Source of the DNA: an uncultured Anaerolineae bacterium
GTDB taxonomy: Bacteria > Chloroflexota > Anaerolineae > Promineifilales > Promineifilaceae
NCBI GenBank assembly: GCA_905479495.1
Contig: CAJQMR010000005.1
Location: 310,001 to 374,000 of the forward strand
DNA: 64,000 bases
Direction of reading: 5' to 3'
The stretch's first letter is position 1. Each line of letters starts with the position of its first letter. Made by a program: the position numbers and the translations under genes. The notes below the pieces were generated by a model, which was not told the DNA's origin, did not search any database, and worked only from the letters and a program-made list of their open reading frames with translations. This document shows positions 26,081-34,594 of this stretch, piece by piece.

Positions 26081-27102
26081 TAGTAACTAAAAACTACTTG
26101 TACGGCCGTTTCTGGCCGAACATCAATTAAATCATAAGCCTGCTGGGCCTGCCCAAGCGGAAAGCGGTGGGTGATGAGCTTCTGTGGTTGATGTTTTTGC
26201 AGCATCTCCCAGGTGACGGCCAGCCGCCGGGCCTTGTTCCAGCGTCCCTGCCAGCGCGGGGCAACATGGCTCACCTGGCTGCTGATGAGCTGCATCTGGC
26301 TGCGATGAAACTTGCCGCCCAGGTTTAAATTAGCCCGTTTGCTGCCGTACCAGGAACCAATGAGGATACGGCCGTTAAACCCCATTGCTTCAATGGCTAC
26401 ATCCAGTGCCTTTGGGTTGCCCGAGAGCTCAAAGGCTAAATCGAGGCCAGGGTGATGGCTGGCATGGGGCAGCGCGGCCAAAATCTGGTCAGGCACCTTG
26501 GGGTTCGATGGGTCCAGGCTGGCGCTGGCCCCCAACTTTTGTGACCAGTCACGGCGCAGCGAGTAGCCATCCAGCGTGAGCAGGCAGGCCAGCGGCAGCT
26601 GGGCCAGCAGGCTGGTGGTGAGCAAGCCCACGATGCCCTGGCCAAACACGGCCACCTGTTCCCCAATCCCCGGCTGCGCATCCATGACGAAGGAGACGGC
26701 CGTTTCCATGTTTGGCAGGAAGACGGCCGTTTCTGGCTGCATTCCTGGCGGTAATGGCAAAACTTCTTCGGGCTTGGCTACAAAATGGGATTGGTGGGGC
26801 TGAAAGGCGAAAATTAGCCGGTCGCGCCACGTTTTATCGACCGATGAGCCAATCTCCACGACGCGACCAACGGCCGCGTAGCCATACTTTTGCGGATAGC
26901 CGCCATCGCCCAGCGCAGCAATGGTGGCGTCGGCCATCAGTTCAGGCGGCATCTGGCCGCGATAAAGCAGCATCTCTGTACCGGGGCTAATGGCCGAGAC
27001 GATGGTTTGCACCAGCAGCGCATCATTCGGCAGCGGCGGCAGCGGCTCATCGCGCAGTTCTAGCTGGTACGGGGCTATAAAAAAAAGGGCCTGTCTTTGC
27101 AT
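26080..27102 (-). CDS. MDR-superfamily dehydrogenase without the usual catalytic Cys
   Basis: A 340-residue medium-chain dehydrogenase/reductase. Residues 30-45 read IVSAISPGTEMLLYRG where classical zinc alcohol dehydrogenases have CG(S/T)D, so the catalytic zinc Cys is missing. The nucleotide-binding motif is VAVFGQGIVGLLTTSLL. The S-x-I-S-x-GTE pattern recalls BchC-type threonine dehydrogenase-like enzymes. The reaction is probably NAD(P)-linked oxidation or reduction of an alcohol or ketone; the substrate is unknown. AGGA lies five bases before the ATG. Third gene of the minus-strand operon. Confidence 0.82.
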   Translation of the reverse strand: MQRQALFFIAPYQLELRDEPLPPLPNDALLVQTIVSAISPGTEMLLYRGQMPPELMADATIAALGDGGYPQKYGYAAVGRVVEIGSSVDKTWRDRLIFAFQPHQSHFVAKPEEVLPLPPGMQPETAVFLPNMETAVSFVMDAQPGIGEQVAVFGQGIVGLLTTSLLAQLPLACLLTLDGYSLRRDWSQKLGASASLDPSNPKVPDQILAALPHASHHPGLDLAFELSGNPKALDVAIEAMGFNGRILIGSWYGSKRANLNLGGKFHRSQMQLISSQVSHVAPRWQGRWNKARRLAVTWEMLQKHQPQKLITHRFPLGQAQQAYDLIDVRPETAVQVVFSY

Positions 27103-27110
27103 GGTGTCCT

Positions 27111-27190
27111 AAAAAAATTTTGACGCAAAGAGGCAAAGAAAAAACAAGCCTTTGCGCCTTCTGCATCTTTGCGCTCTGTGCGTTAAAAAA
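27111..27190. repeat. Intergenic inverted repeat, GCAAAGA type
   Basis: GACGCAAAGAGGCAAAG pairs imperfectly with CTTTGCGC...TTTGCG downstream, with A and T runs at both ends. It lies between the thioesterase stop and the dehydrogenase start. Confidence 0.6.
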
Positions 27191-27196
27191 ATCGCA

Positions 27197-27631
27197 TCAG
27201 CGCCGAATCATCGTGGCGGTCATGATGGCACACAGTTTACGGATGCCGCTTTCATCTTCGCCGAACAGTTCGCCCTGGCAGACGGTGAGCGTGCGCCCGG
27301 GCCGCACCACCCGCCCGCTGGCAATCATCTTCACCCCCAGCGCCGGAGCCAGTAAATTCATCTTGAACTCCACGGTAACCACTTCGCTGCCAGGGGGCAG
27401 CAGGGTGAGGGTCGCATACCCACAGGCCGAATCGACAACGGCCGTTGTGGCCCCGGCGTGGACAAAGCCATGCTGCTGAGACAGGTTGGGGGTGACGGGC
27501 AACTCAATGGTGACGTTTCCGGGAGAAACGGCCGTTAACGCCGCCCCCAAAAAATCCATGAAGGTCTGCTTACCAAAGCTGGCCCGCACGGTCTGTTCGT
27601 ACGCTGGATTCTGCACCTCAAACTGAGACAT
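27197..27631 (-). CDS. PaaI-family hotdog thioesterase
   Basis: A 144-residue single hotdog-fold protein with the family motif GFVHAGATTAVVDSACGYA, including the catalytic-type Asp. Members hydrolyse acyl- or aryl-CoA thioesters in the cytoplasm. I take the ATG at 27631 (AAGGA seven bases upstream) rather than the adjacent TTG. Its presence in an operon with GTP cyclohydrolase II, MDR and glycosyltransferase genes is unusual and may mean an acyl intermediate is involved. Confidence 0.87.
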   Translation of the reverse strand: MSQFEVQNPAYEQTVRASFGKQTFMDFLGAALTAVSPGNVTIELPVTPNLSQQHGFVHAGATTAVVDSACGYATLTLLPPGSEVVTVEFKMNLLAPALGVKMIASGRVVRPGRTLTVCQGELFGEDESGIRKLCAIMTATMIRR

Positions 27632-27651
27632 CAACTTTTCCTTAAACTTGT

Positions 27652-27718
27652 CCGCAGATTTCGCAGATTCTCACAGATTTTTTTGTTTTAATCTGTGGTC
27701 ATCTGCGTTAATCTGCGG
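27652..27718. repeat. Intergenic inverted repeat, CCGCAGATT type
   Basis: CCGCAGATTTCGCAGATT and the complementary AATCTGCGTTAATCTGCGG-like right arm (one base different) form a hairpin between the GTP cyclohydrolase fusion and the thioesterase gene. Confidence 0.7.
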
Positions 27719-27725
27719 CTGGCTT

Positions 27726-29024
27726 TTAGTTTTCGTCGGGCCAGCGCACGTCCCCGGAGAGAACCATATCTTTGCCCAGCCACTGCGTGTGCGGATTTTT
27801 GAGCTGGGGCAGGCCGTGACCATTCAAATTGCCCACGGCGTTGAGTCCGCCGACCAGCAGTGGGGCAACCGTGATCACCAGACGGTCTACCAGCCGCCCG
27901 GCCAAAAAGCTGGTGATGATGCCTGCGCCTCCTTCCACCATTAAGCGGTGGATGCCGTGTTTGTGCAGGCAGGCCAGCAGGGCGGGCAGGCTCACCTGCC
28001 CGTTGGCGGTAGCAGGCAGGCGCACGACAATGGCTCCGGCGTCTTGCAGAGCCGCTTCTTTTTGGGGATCGGCCGTTTCTGTGGTGGCCACGATTGGCTT
28101 GCGGGGATGTTCTGTCAGCAGCCTGGCGGTGAGCGGCAGGCGCAGTTGGCTGTCTACGATAATCGGCTGCGGGTCTGGGCCAGCAACGAGGCGCACTGTC
28201 AGGCGGGGATCATCGGCCAAAACGGTGCCAATGCCGACCAGGATGGCATCGTGGCCGGTGCGCAGCTGGTGGGTGAGCGTCAGCGATTCCTGGCCGCTGA
28301 GGGCCATTGGCTGGCCACGCTGCCGGGTGATGGAGCCGTCCAGGCTTTGGGCGTAGCTAAGGGTGACGGAGGGACGGCCGTTTGGGGCTGGTTTGGGTTG
28401 GGGAACCGGGACGGGGGAACGGCCGTTCAAATTCAGCAGATGGCGCATACGTTCCACCTTGGTGGCCAGGTAAGCAGCGTTTTCCACATTGAGTGCGGCA
28501 GGCATGGGCACCCGCTTAAGCACAGGAATGCCCAGCGCCTCCAAACTTTCGATTTTACTGGGATTGTTAGTGAGCAGCCGCACGGCCGACACGCCCAAAT
28601 CTTGCAAAATGCGAGCGGCGATGGTGTAGTCGCGGGCATCGGCCTGATGGCCCAGCATCAAGTTGGCCTCGACTGTGTCATAGCCCTCATCCTGCAAATT
28701 ATAGGCGCGCAGCTTGTCCAGCAAGCCAATGCCGCGCCCCTCCTGCCGCAAATAAACAATGATGCCTGCACCTGCCTGGGCAATCTGGCGCATCGCCTGG
28801 TTTAGCTGCGGGCCACAGTCGCAGCGCAGCGAGCCGAGCACGTCACCGGTAAAACATTCGGAATGGATGCGTACCAGCACGGATTGTTGTGGCTCGATTT
28901 TGCCAAAGACAAGGGCCAAGTGCTCTTTTTGGTCATGGTTATTTTGATAGTAGCAAAGTTGAAATTCGCCCACTTCGGTGGGAATCCGTGCACACGCCCG
29001 GCGCTCAACGACAAGGTTTTTCAT
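27726..29024 (-). CDS. GTP cyclohydrolase II fused to a RibD-type reductase domain
   Basis: A 432-residue fusion. Residues 1-205 are GTP cyclohydrolase II: zinc Cys57, Cys68 and Cys70 in CFTGDVLGSLRCDC, catalytic RQEGRGIGLL, and KLRAY with Tyr108, the residue that E. coli RibA has at Tyr105. After a Pro-rich linker, residues 218-432 match the C-terminal reductase domain of RibD (VTLSYAQSLDGSIT, DAILVGIGTVLADDPRLTVR, LMVEGGAGI). The deaminase domain of RibD and the DHBP synthase (RibB) domain are both missing. It could turn GTP into the diaminopyrimidine and reduce its ribose, as separate fungal and archaeal enzymes do. First gene of the six-gene minus-strand operon. Confidence 0.9.
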   Translation of the reverse strand: MKNLVVERRACARIPTEVGEFQLCYYQNNHDQKEHLALVFGKIEPQQSVLVRIHSECFTGDVLGSLRCDCGPQLNQAMRQIAQAGAGIIVYLRQEGRGIGLLDKLRAYNLQDEGYDTVEANLMLGHQADARDYTIAARILQDLGVSAVRLLTNNPSKIESLEALGIPVLKRVPMPAALNVENAAYLATKVERMRHLLNLNGRSPVPVPQPKPAPNGRPSVTLSYAQSLDGSITRQRGQPMALSGQESLTLTHQLRTGHDAILVGIGTVLADDPRLTVRLVAGPDPQPIIVDSQLRLPLTARLLTEHPRKPIVATTETADPQKEAALQDAGAIVVRLPATANGQVSLPALLACLHKHGIHRLMVEGGAGIITSFLAGRLVDRLVITVAPLLVGGLNAVGNLNGHGLPQLKNPHTQWLGKDMVLSGDVRWPDEN

Positions 29025-29214
29025 TAGTTACACGCTCCGACACAGCTTTTTGTCAATGAACCAAATAGGTTCTTTTAGATTATACGCAACTCTGGCGGGA
29101 ATGGATCGATGGTGCGAGAAGGTGCGTTCGTAAAGTGGGTCGGTTTGGTGGGGGATGGCGTGTTGGTATAGAGGCTGTTCTTAGAAAACGCGATGCCCGT
29201 TCTGGCTAATTTAT

Positions 29215-29703
29215 TCAAGGGCCAAACAGAAGATCGGCGATAAACCCGGCGATGACGGGGAAAATGAGGCCGACGCCCATGCGGATGAGTGTAGGACGCA
29301 GCCCGACGATACTTACCTCTAGCGGCATCCGGAACAGGGTTAACAGTGACCAGGAAGTAACAAAGGCAACCCCTGCGCCAATGCCTGCTCCTGCTTTGTA
29401 CAGCGTGGCCGCCAGCGGAAAGCTGACAAAAATGCTGGGTGGCATCACCACGCCCAGCAGTGAGGCCAGCACAATACCGCGCCAGCCGGACTGCTCGCCC
29501 AGCCAGCGACTCACCAGTTCCTGTGGCACCAACTTTTCAGACAAACCCACGATGATAAAGACGGCAACAAAGATGGGAATCAGTTTGACAAAGGTTTGGG
29601 CACCAGACTTCAGGCCGCTGGCGAGGCTGCCATCGTGCCGTAGATAGGCGACGAGCATAAACAGCAGCGCCACAATAATGAGCAAAACGGTGGTGAAATC
29701 CAT
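29215..29703 (-). CDS. Small permease-like membrane protein
   Basis: From the ATG at 29703 (AGAGGA just upstream) the product is 162 residues: an N-terminal membrane segment, a basic loop, then three or four more segments including VVMPPSIFVSFPLAATLYKA and SWSLLTLFRMPLEVSIVG. The pattern resembles half-size predicted permeases of the DUF318/ArsP type. Substrate unknown. The upstream extension of the frame (53 codons) overlaps the endonuclease III gene and is not supported. Confidence 0.6.
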   Translation of the reverse strand: MDFTTVLLIIVALLFMLVAYLRHDGSLASGLKSGAQTFVKLIPIFVAVFIIVGLSEKLVPQELVSRWLGEQSGWRGIVLASLLGVVMPPSIFVSFPLAATLYKAGAGIGAGVAFVTSWSLLTLFRMPLEVSIVGLRPTLIRMGVGLIFPVIAGFIADLLFGP

Positions 29704-29747
29704 AGTTCCTCTTTTCTGGGGGCGTGGGTTCGGGGGTATCATCGTGG

Positions 29748-30395
29748 CTATAGCTCTGCTGAAGGGCAAATGTCGTTGAGGGTACAGTTGGGGCAGTCGG
29801 GGCGGCGAGCAATACAGATGCGACGGCCGTGAAAGATAAGCAGATGCGAGATGTTGATCCACTGTTCTTTAGGAATGATAGCCATCAGCTCGCGCTCTAC
29901 TTTTACCGGGTCTTTGTTGGTGCTGGTAAGCCCCAGTTTGTGGGCAATGCGCTTGACGTGGGTATCGACGGTGATGCCTTCGGCCTTGCCATAAATTTCG
30001 CCCAAGACCACGTTGGCTGTTTTGCGGGCAACGCCTTTGAGCTGGGTGAGTTCATGCATCTCGTCTGGTACGTCGCCACCGTGATTTTGCAGCAGAGAAA
30101 CGGCCGTTGACTGAATAAACTCTGCCTTTTGCCGAAAAAAGCCCGTGGAGCGAATCGTTTCTTCCAGCTCTGCTCGGTCAGCAGCGGCCAGGGCAGCCAC
30201 ATCGGGGTATTTGGAAAAGAGGTCGGGGGTCACCATGTTCACCCGCACATCGGTGCATTGGGCGGAAAGAATGGTGGCCACCAGCAGTTGCAGCGGCGTT
30301 TCATAGTTGAGTTCACAGTGGGCATCGGGATGGGCTGCTTGCAGCCGCTGCAAGACGGTTTGGACGTATTCTGGGGAGGGTTTCTTTTTTGGCAT
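29748..30395 (-). CDS. nth: Endonuclease III
   Basis: A 215-residue base-excision-repair DNA glycosylase/AP lyase. The helix-hairpin-helix LKGVARKTANVVL contains the catalytic Lys125, and the catalytic Asp is in VDTHVKR (residue 144). The C-terminal [4Fe-4S] loop has Cys spaced as C-x6-C-x2-C-x5-C (CIARRPDCPNCTLNDIC). The start at 30395 (MPKKKPSPEY) follows AGGA; the longer upstream frame is not typical of the family. Adjacent to the permease gene, with 44 bases between them. Confidence 0.95.
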   Translation of the reverse strand: MPKKKPSPEYVQTVLQRLQAAHPDAHCELNYETPLQLLVATILSAQCTDVRVNMVTPDLFSKYPDVAALAAADRAELEETIRSTGFFRQKAEFIQSTAVSLLQNHGGDVPDEMHELTQLKGVARKTANVVLGEIYGKAEGITVDTHVKRIAHKLGLTSTNKDPVKVERELMAIIPKEQWINISHLLIFHGRRICIARRPDCPNCTLNDICPSAEL

Positions 30396-30726
30396 GTGTG
30401 TTCCTGTTTTGCAGATTGCTGGGAAACGGCCGTTTCTGGTCAATTTGTTATAGGTACGGCCGTTAACGCTGTGTAACTCTAGCGTTATCAGATTCGCTGT
30501 GCAAGTGTATAATGGAGCAGTATTTTGTGCGGCTGGTTGATGAGTATCAAGTGTGAGCCTCTTGCAAACTCGCCCACTTGCCCACTTGCCCACTATAATT
30601 TATAAAATTGGTTCAGGTAAAAGCGCGAAGGGTTTTGAAATAAAAAAAGCCTGATTTGCTCACTTTTATTCAAGTAATTGGCCCAATTGCTTTGGGTGTT
30701 TTTTAAACTGCTGAAGGAGTAACTGC
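30396..30726. other. Intergenic region before the debranching enzyme gene
   Basis: It holds two ACGGCCGTT palindromes (around 30424 and 30456), three tandem copies of GCCCACTT at 30572-30594, and a TATAAT at 30594-30599 that could be the -10 of the downstream gene. I see no gene here. Confidence 0.5.
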
Positions 30727-32745
30727 TTGCTAATCGATTTTGGACGCGAACTATGTGGTGATTTGGCAACGGCCGAATCGCGAGAATGGCTGGTAACCAA
30801 TGGCATCGGCGGGTTTGCCTCTGGCACCGTGGCTGGCACGCTTACGCGCCGCTATCATGGCTTGCTCATGGCGGCGTTGGAGCCACCATTGGGCCGAACA
30901 TTGCTGCTGGCCAAGGTGGATGAGACGGTGGAATACGAGGGGATTTACCCACGAAGCGGCCGTTTTTATCCACTTTATGTTAACCGTTGGGCCAATGGGG
31001 TTGTGGAAGGGAATGGGCATCATACCATTAACCGGTTTCATCTAGAGGGGACAACGCCCGTTTGGACCTTTGCTTTTGGCAATGCCCTGTTGGAAAAGCG
31101 CATCTGGATGCAGCCGGGGGCCAACACTACCTACATTCAATACAAGCTCATCCGGGCAACCGGGCCGCTCACGATGGAAGCCAAAGCGTTTATCAATTAC
31201 CGTGACTACCACGACACCACGATTGTCAATGATTGGGAGCCGGAAATTGAAGATGTAGATAAGGGGCTTCGCATTCAGGTGCATGATACGGCCAGCCCAT
31301 TTTATCTGCTCAGCGATAAAGTGCGCATGACGCCTCAGTTTGATTGGTATGAAGATTTTTATCTGAGTGTTGAGGAGTATCGTGGCCAAAACGATGTGCA
31401 GGAAGACCACATTTACGCGGCGCTGCTGCGCACTATGCTGCGTCCTGGCGAATCGTGGACGCTGGTGGCCAGTACGGAGCCAGATGCCAATCTGGATGGC
31501 GATAAGGCGTATGCGGAGCGGCAAGCGTATGAGGCATCGCTGCTGGAGCGGGCCAGCCAGGTTCACGCCGTGACGCTGCCCGAAGAGGTGGCGCAGCTTG
31601 TGCTGGCGGCCGACCAGTTTATTGTAAAAAGACCAACGGCGCGGGATGTAAACGGCCGTTCCGTCATTGCGGGGTATCCCTGGTTTAGCGACTGGGGCCG
31701 CGACACGATGATTGCCCTGCCTGGCCTGACGCTGACAACGGGTCGGCCTGAAGTTGCCGCCTCCATTTTGCGTACCTATGCCCAATTTGTCGATCAGGGT
31801 ATGCTGCCAAACCGCTTCCCCGACGCAGGCGAACGCCCTGAATACAACACCGTTGATGCTACACTGTGGTATTTTGAAGCCCTACGCGCCACTCATGCCG
31901 CTACCGGTGATGATGACCTGGTGCGCGAGCTGTTCCCGGTGCTGCAAGAGATTATCATGTGGCATAAGCGCGGCACCCGGTACAACATCCAGATGGATAA
32001 AAAAGACGGCCTGTTGTTTGCCGGTGAAGAAGGGGTTCAACTCACCTGGATGGATGCCAAGGTAGACAACTGGGTGGTCACTTCGCGCATTGGCAAGCCA
32101 GTGGAAATCAATGCCTTGTGGTACAACGCGCTGTGCATCATGTCCGATTTTGCTCAAATGCTTGGTGAAGATTCAGCCGAATACGACACCATGATCAAGC
32201 AAGTTAAGACAGGGTTTGCCCGCTTCTGGAATAAGCTGATGGGGTATTGTTACGATGTGATCGATGGCCCGGATGCCGACGGATTAGACGGCAGCTTGCG
32301 ACCCAACCAGCTTCTGGCCATTTCGCTGCCGTACAGCCCACTCACGCCAGAGCAGCAGCGCTCTGCCATTGATGCCTGTGGCCGTCATTTGGTAACGGCG
32401 CATGGCTTGCGCAGCCTTTCGTCTGATGACAAGGCGTATATTGGCCATTACGGTGGCGACCGGCACAAACGAGACGGTGCGTATCACCAAGGTACGGTAT
32501 GGGGCTGGCTCATTGGCCCGTTTGTAAGCGCCCACTTGCGCGTGTATGGTGACAAAGCGGATGCGCGGTCTTATCTGGATTCGCTGCTGCGGCACAATAT
32601 TCGAGCACATGCTGTCGGCAGCGTGAGCGAGATTTTTGATGGCGATGCGCCTTTTACGCCGCGTGGCTGTACGGCGCAGGCGTGGAGCGTGGCCGAAGTG
32701 CTGCGAGCCTGGCAGGAAACAAGTGAAGAAGAGCGTGGGGATTAG
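30727..32745 (+). CDS. Glycogen debranching enzyme (amylo-alpha-1,6-glucosidase type)
   Basis: A 672-residue enzyme with a TTG start and GAAGGAG nine bases upstream. The N-terminal domain starts REWLVTNGIGGFASGTVAGT and continues RRYHGLLMAAL, characteristic of bacterial/archaeal debranching enzymes. The C-terminal (alpha/alpha)6 barrel shows AGYPWFSDWGRDTMIALPGL with acidic residues, and the late HQGTVWGWLIGPF motif. It removes alpha-1,6 branches from glycogen in the cytoplasm. It is followed by 6-phosphogluconate dehydrogenase, so this stretch serves sugar metabolism. Confidence 0.93.
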   Translation: MLIDFGRELCGDLATAESREWLVTNGIGGFASGTVAGTLTRRYHGLLMAALEPPLGRTLLLAKVDETVEYEGIYPRSGRFYPLYVNRWANGVVEGNGHHTINRFHLEGTTPVWTFAFGNALLEKRIWMQPGANTTYIQYKLIRATGPLTMEAKAFINYRDYHDTTIVNDWEPEIEDVDKGLRIQVHDTASPFYLLSDKVRMTPQFDWYEDFYLSVEEYRGQNDVQEDHIYAALLRTMLRPGESWTLVASTEPDANLDGDKAYAERQAYEASLLERASQVHAVTLPEEVAQLVLAADQFIVKRPTARDVNGRSVIAGYPWFSDWGRDTMIALPGLTLTTGRPEVAASILRTYAQFVDQGMLPNRFPDAGERPEYNTVDATLWYFEALRATHAATGDDDLVRELFPVLQEIIMWHKRGTRYNIQMDKKDGLLFAGEEGVQLTWMDAKVDNWVVTSRIGKPVEINALWYNALCIMSDFAQMLGEDSAEYDTMIKQVKTGFARFWNKLMGYCYDVIDGPDADGLDGSLRPNQLLAISLPYSPLTPEQQRSAIDACGRHLVTAHGLRSLSSDDKAYIGHYGGDRHKRDGAYHQGTVWGWLIGPFVSAHLRVYGDKADARSYLDSLLRHNIRAHAVGSVSEIFDGDAPFTPRGCTAQAWSVAEVLRAWQETSEEERGD

Positions 32746-32832
32746 AGAGTGTCTTTGATTTTAATCCCTGAAGTGGCTGTGAGTAATATTGTTTCTCTTG
32801 ACACCATCTGAGCGGGTGGAGGTTACAAGATT

Positions 32833-33747
32833 ATGAAATTAGCAATGATTGGTTTGGGCAAGATGGGCGCGAATATGGCGCGTCGGTTGATTCAGGATGG
32901 TCATGAGGTCGTGGGCTACAATTTGGAAACGGCCGTTACCGACAAGCTTGCCGAAGAAGTAAACCTCATTCCCGCGTACTCCCTGGCCGAAGCTGTGGAA
33001 AAACTAGCGCCACCCCGGGTGGTTTGGGTGATGGTGCCCTCAGGCAAGCCCACTGAAAGTGTAGTGTCCGAGCTGGGTGATTTGCTTAGTGAAGGCGATC
33101 TGGTTGTGGATGGCGGCAACAGCAACTACAAAGAAACCATGCGCCGGGGCACTATGCTGGCCGAAAAAGGAATTGATTTTGTTGATGTGGGCACCAGCGG
33201 TGGTATTTGGGGCTTGAAGGAGGGGTACAGCATGATGGTTGGCGGCTCGGAAACGGCCGTAACCACCGTCACCCCCGCGCTCAAAACATTGGCACCTGGG
33301 GCCGATAAAGGGTGGGGCCATGTTGGGCCCAGCGGGGCAGGTCATTTTGTGAAGATGGTGCACAACGGCATTGAATATGGCTTGATGCAAGCGTATGCCG
33401 AAGGGTTTGAGATTCTCAAAGCCAAAGAGGACTTTGGTCTTGATTTGCACCAGGTGTCCGAAATTTGGCGTTTTGGCAGCGTAGTGCGCTCTTGGCTGCT
33501 GGATTTAACCGCCAACGCCCTGGCCGAAGATGCAGAGTTGAGCGAAATTAAAGGTTTTGTGCCGGACAGCGGCGAGGGTCGTTGGACTGTGTTCGAGGCT
33601 ATCGATCTAGATGTGCCCGCGCCCATTATTACCCATTCGCTGTTTGCTCGTTTTGTTAGCCGTCAGGATGATAGTTTTTCTGCCAAGCTGCTGGCGGCAA
33701 TGCGTAATCAGTTTGGTGGCCATGCTGTAGTAAAAGCTGAGGATTGA
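32833..33747 (+). CDS. gnd: 6-phosphogluconate dehydrogenase, short (YqeC/GndA-like) type
   Basis: A 304-residue enzyme: Rossmann motif GLGKMGANMARRL at the N-terminus, DGGNSNYKETMRR with the substrate-binding residues, the DVGTSGGIWGLKEG motif and GHFVKMVHNGIEYGLMQAY with catalytic Lys and Asn. The short form is usually a tetramer and often NAD-dependent. It oxidises 6-phosphogluconate to ribulose 5-phosphate and CO2, while ribose-5-phosphate isomerase lies 1.3 kb downstream on the same strand. GGAGG precedes the ATG. Confidence 0.93.
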   Translation: MKLAMIGLGKMGANMARRLIQDGHEVVGYNLETAVTDKLAEEVNLIPAYSLAEAVEKLAPPRVVWVMVPSGKPTESVVSELGDLLSEGDLVVDGGNSNYKETMRRGTMLAEKGIDFVDVGTSGGIWGLKEGYSMMVGGSETAVTTVTPALKTLAPGADKGWGHVGPSGAGHFVKMVHNGIEYGLMQAYAEGFEILKAKEDFGLDLHQVSEIWRFGSVVRSWLLDLTANALAEDAELSEIKGFVPDSGEGRWTVFEAIDLDVPAPIITHSLFARFVSRQDDSFSAKLLAAMRNQFGGHAVVKAED

Positions 33748-33759
33748 TTCTGATCACCC

Positions 33760-34533
33760 ATGTTTGAAAATAAACCCAAATTTGGTCCAGAGCAGTTTCC
33801 CGCCGGGATGGATATTATCCAGCAGGGAGATATTCCCGATAAGTTCTATATCATTACTCGGGGCAAGGTGGCCGTTGTGCTGCAGCCGCCAGATGGGTTG
33901 GATGCGGTGATTGATTATTTGGGTCCGGGCGACTTTTTTGGCGAGGTTGGGCTGCTTAACCAGAGTCGGCGCATGGCAACGGTGCGGGCGGAAACGGCCG
34001 TTGACGTCATGGCGATGGATTACCAAACATTTTGTACCTGGATTGAAGGGTCGCCGCTGGTGGCCCAGGAAATTGAGGCGTTGGCCGCCCAGCGCACGCG
34101 TGATACCGGCCCCCTGGAACCGGCCCCCCTGCTTGATGTGGAAAATCTGCCGAAAAACCTGATGGCTACGGCCGCTGAATCTGCCGAAAAGTATGAAGCA
34201 GGCGACAGAATCATTCAGCAAGGTGAGCAGCCGGAGCGATTCTACATTATTCTTGAAGGGTTTGTCACCGTGACGCATATCGACACTGGTGGCAAGGAAC
34301 ATGTGGTGGGTCACCTGACTGCTGGCGATTACTTTGGCGAGGTTGGCTTGTTGGAAGGGGGCGAGCGCATTGCGACGGTAACGGCCGTTACGCACATCAA
34401 AGTTGTTTCGTTTGACCGCAACACCTTCCGCCGCTGGATGCTCGATTCCCCCAGCAGCCAGGACGACATTGCCGAAACGGCCGCAAAGCGTCGTCGTGAC
34501 ACAGGCATGTTGTCCTTGCCGGAGGATGAGTAG
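33760..34533 (+). CDS. Protein with two cyclic-nucleotide-binding domains
   Basis: A 257-residue protein made of two similar cNMP-binding domains (about 10-125 and 133-245). Each has the phosphate-binding cassette FGEVGLL (FFGEVGLLNQS and YFGEVGLLEGG); the usual Arg-Thr of cAMP-binding cassettes is replaced by RRMATV and ERIATV. No helix-turn-helix or effector domain follows, so it may be a protein-binding or kinase-regulating module. It starts 12 bases after gnd, so both are likely on one transcript. Confidence 0.88.
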   Translation: MFENKPKFGPEQFPAGMDIIQQGDIPDKFYIITRGKVAVVLQPPDGLDAVIDYLGPGDFFGEVGLLNQSRRMATVRAETAVDVMAMDYQTFCTWIEGSPLVAQEIEALAAQRTRDTGPLEPAPLLDVENLPKNLMATAAESAEKYEAGDRIIQQGEQPERFYIILEGFVTVTHIDTGGKEHVVGHLTAGDYFGEVGLLEGGERIATVTAVTHIKVVSFDRNTFRRWMLDSPSSQDDIAETAAKRRRDTGMLSLPEDE

Positions 34534-34594
34534 CCGGTCGTCAGTTACCAGTGTTCAGTAATAAGTATTCAATGGGCTTTGCGGGAGAGGGTGC

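Noticed and set aside
26080..27102. Classical zinc alcohol dehydrogenase
   Set aside because: The catalytic-zinc Cys motif is replaced by SAISPGTE, so only the MDR superfamily is claimed.
27726..29024. SCO6655-like enzyme that stops at the formyl-pyrimidine
   Set aside because: The deciding position is Tyr (KLRAY, Tyr108), as in ordinary GTP cyclohydrolase II.
30572..30594. Three tandem GCCCACTT copies as a phase-variable tract or CRISPR start
   Set aside because: Too few and too short, in a promoter region with no coding frame; no further support.
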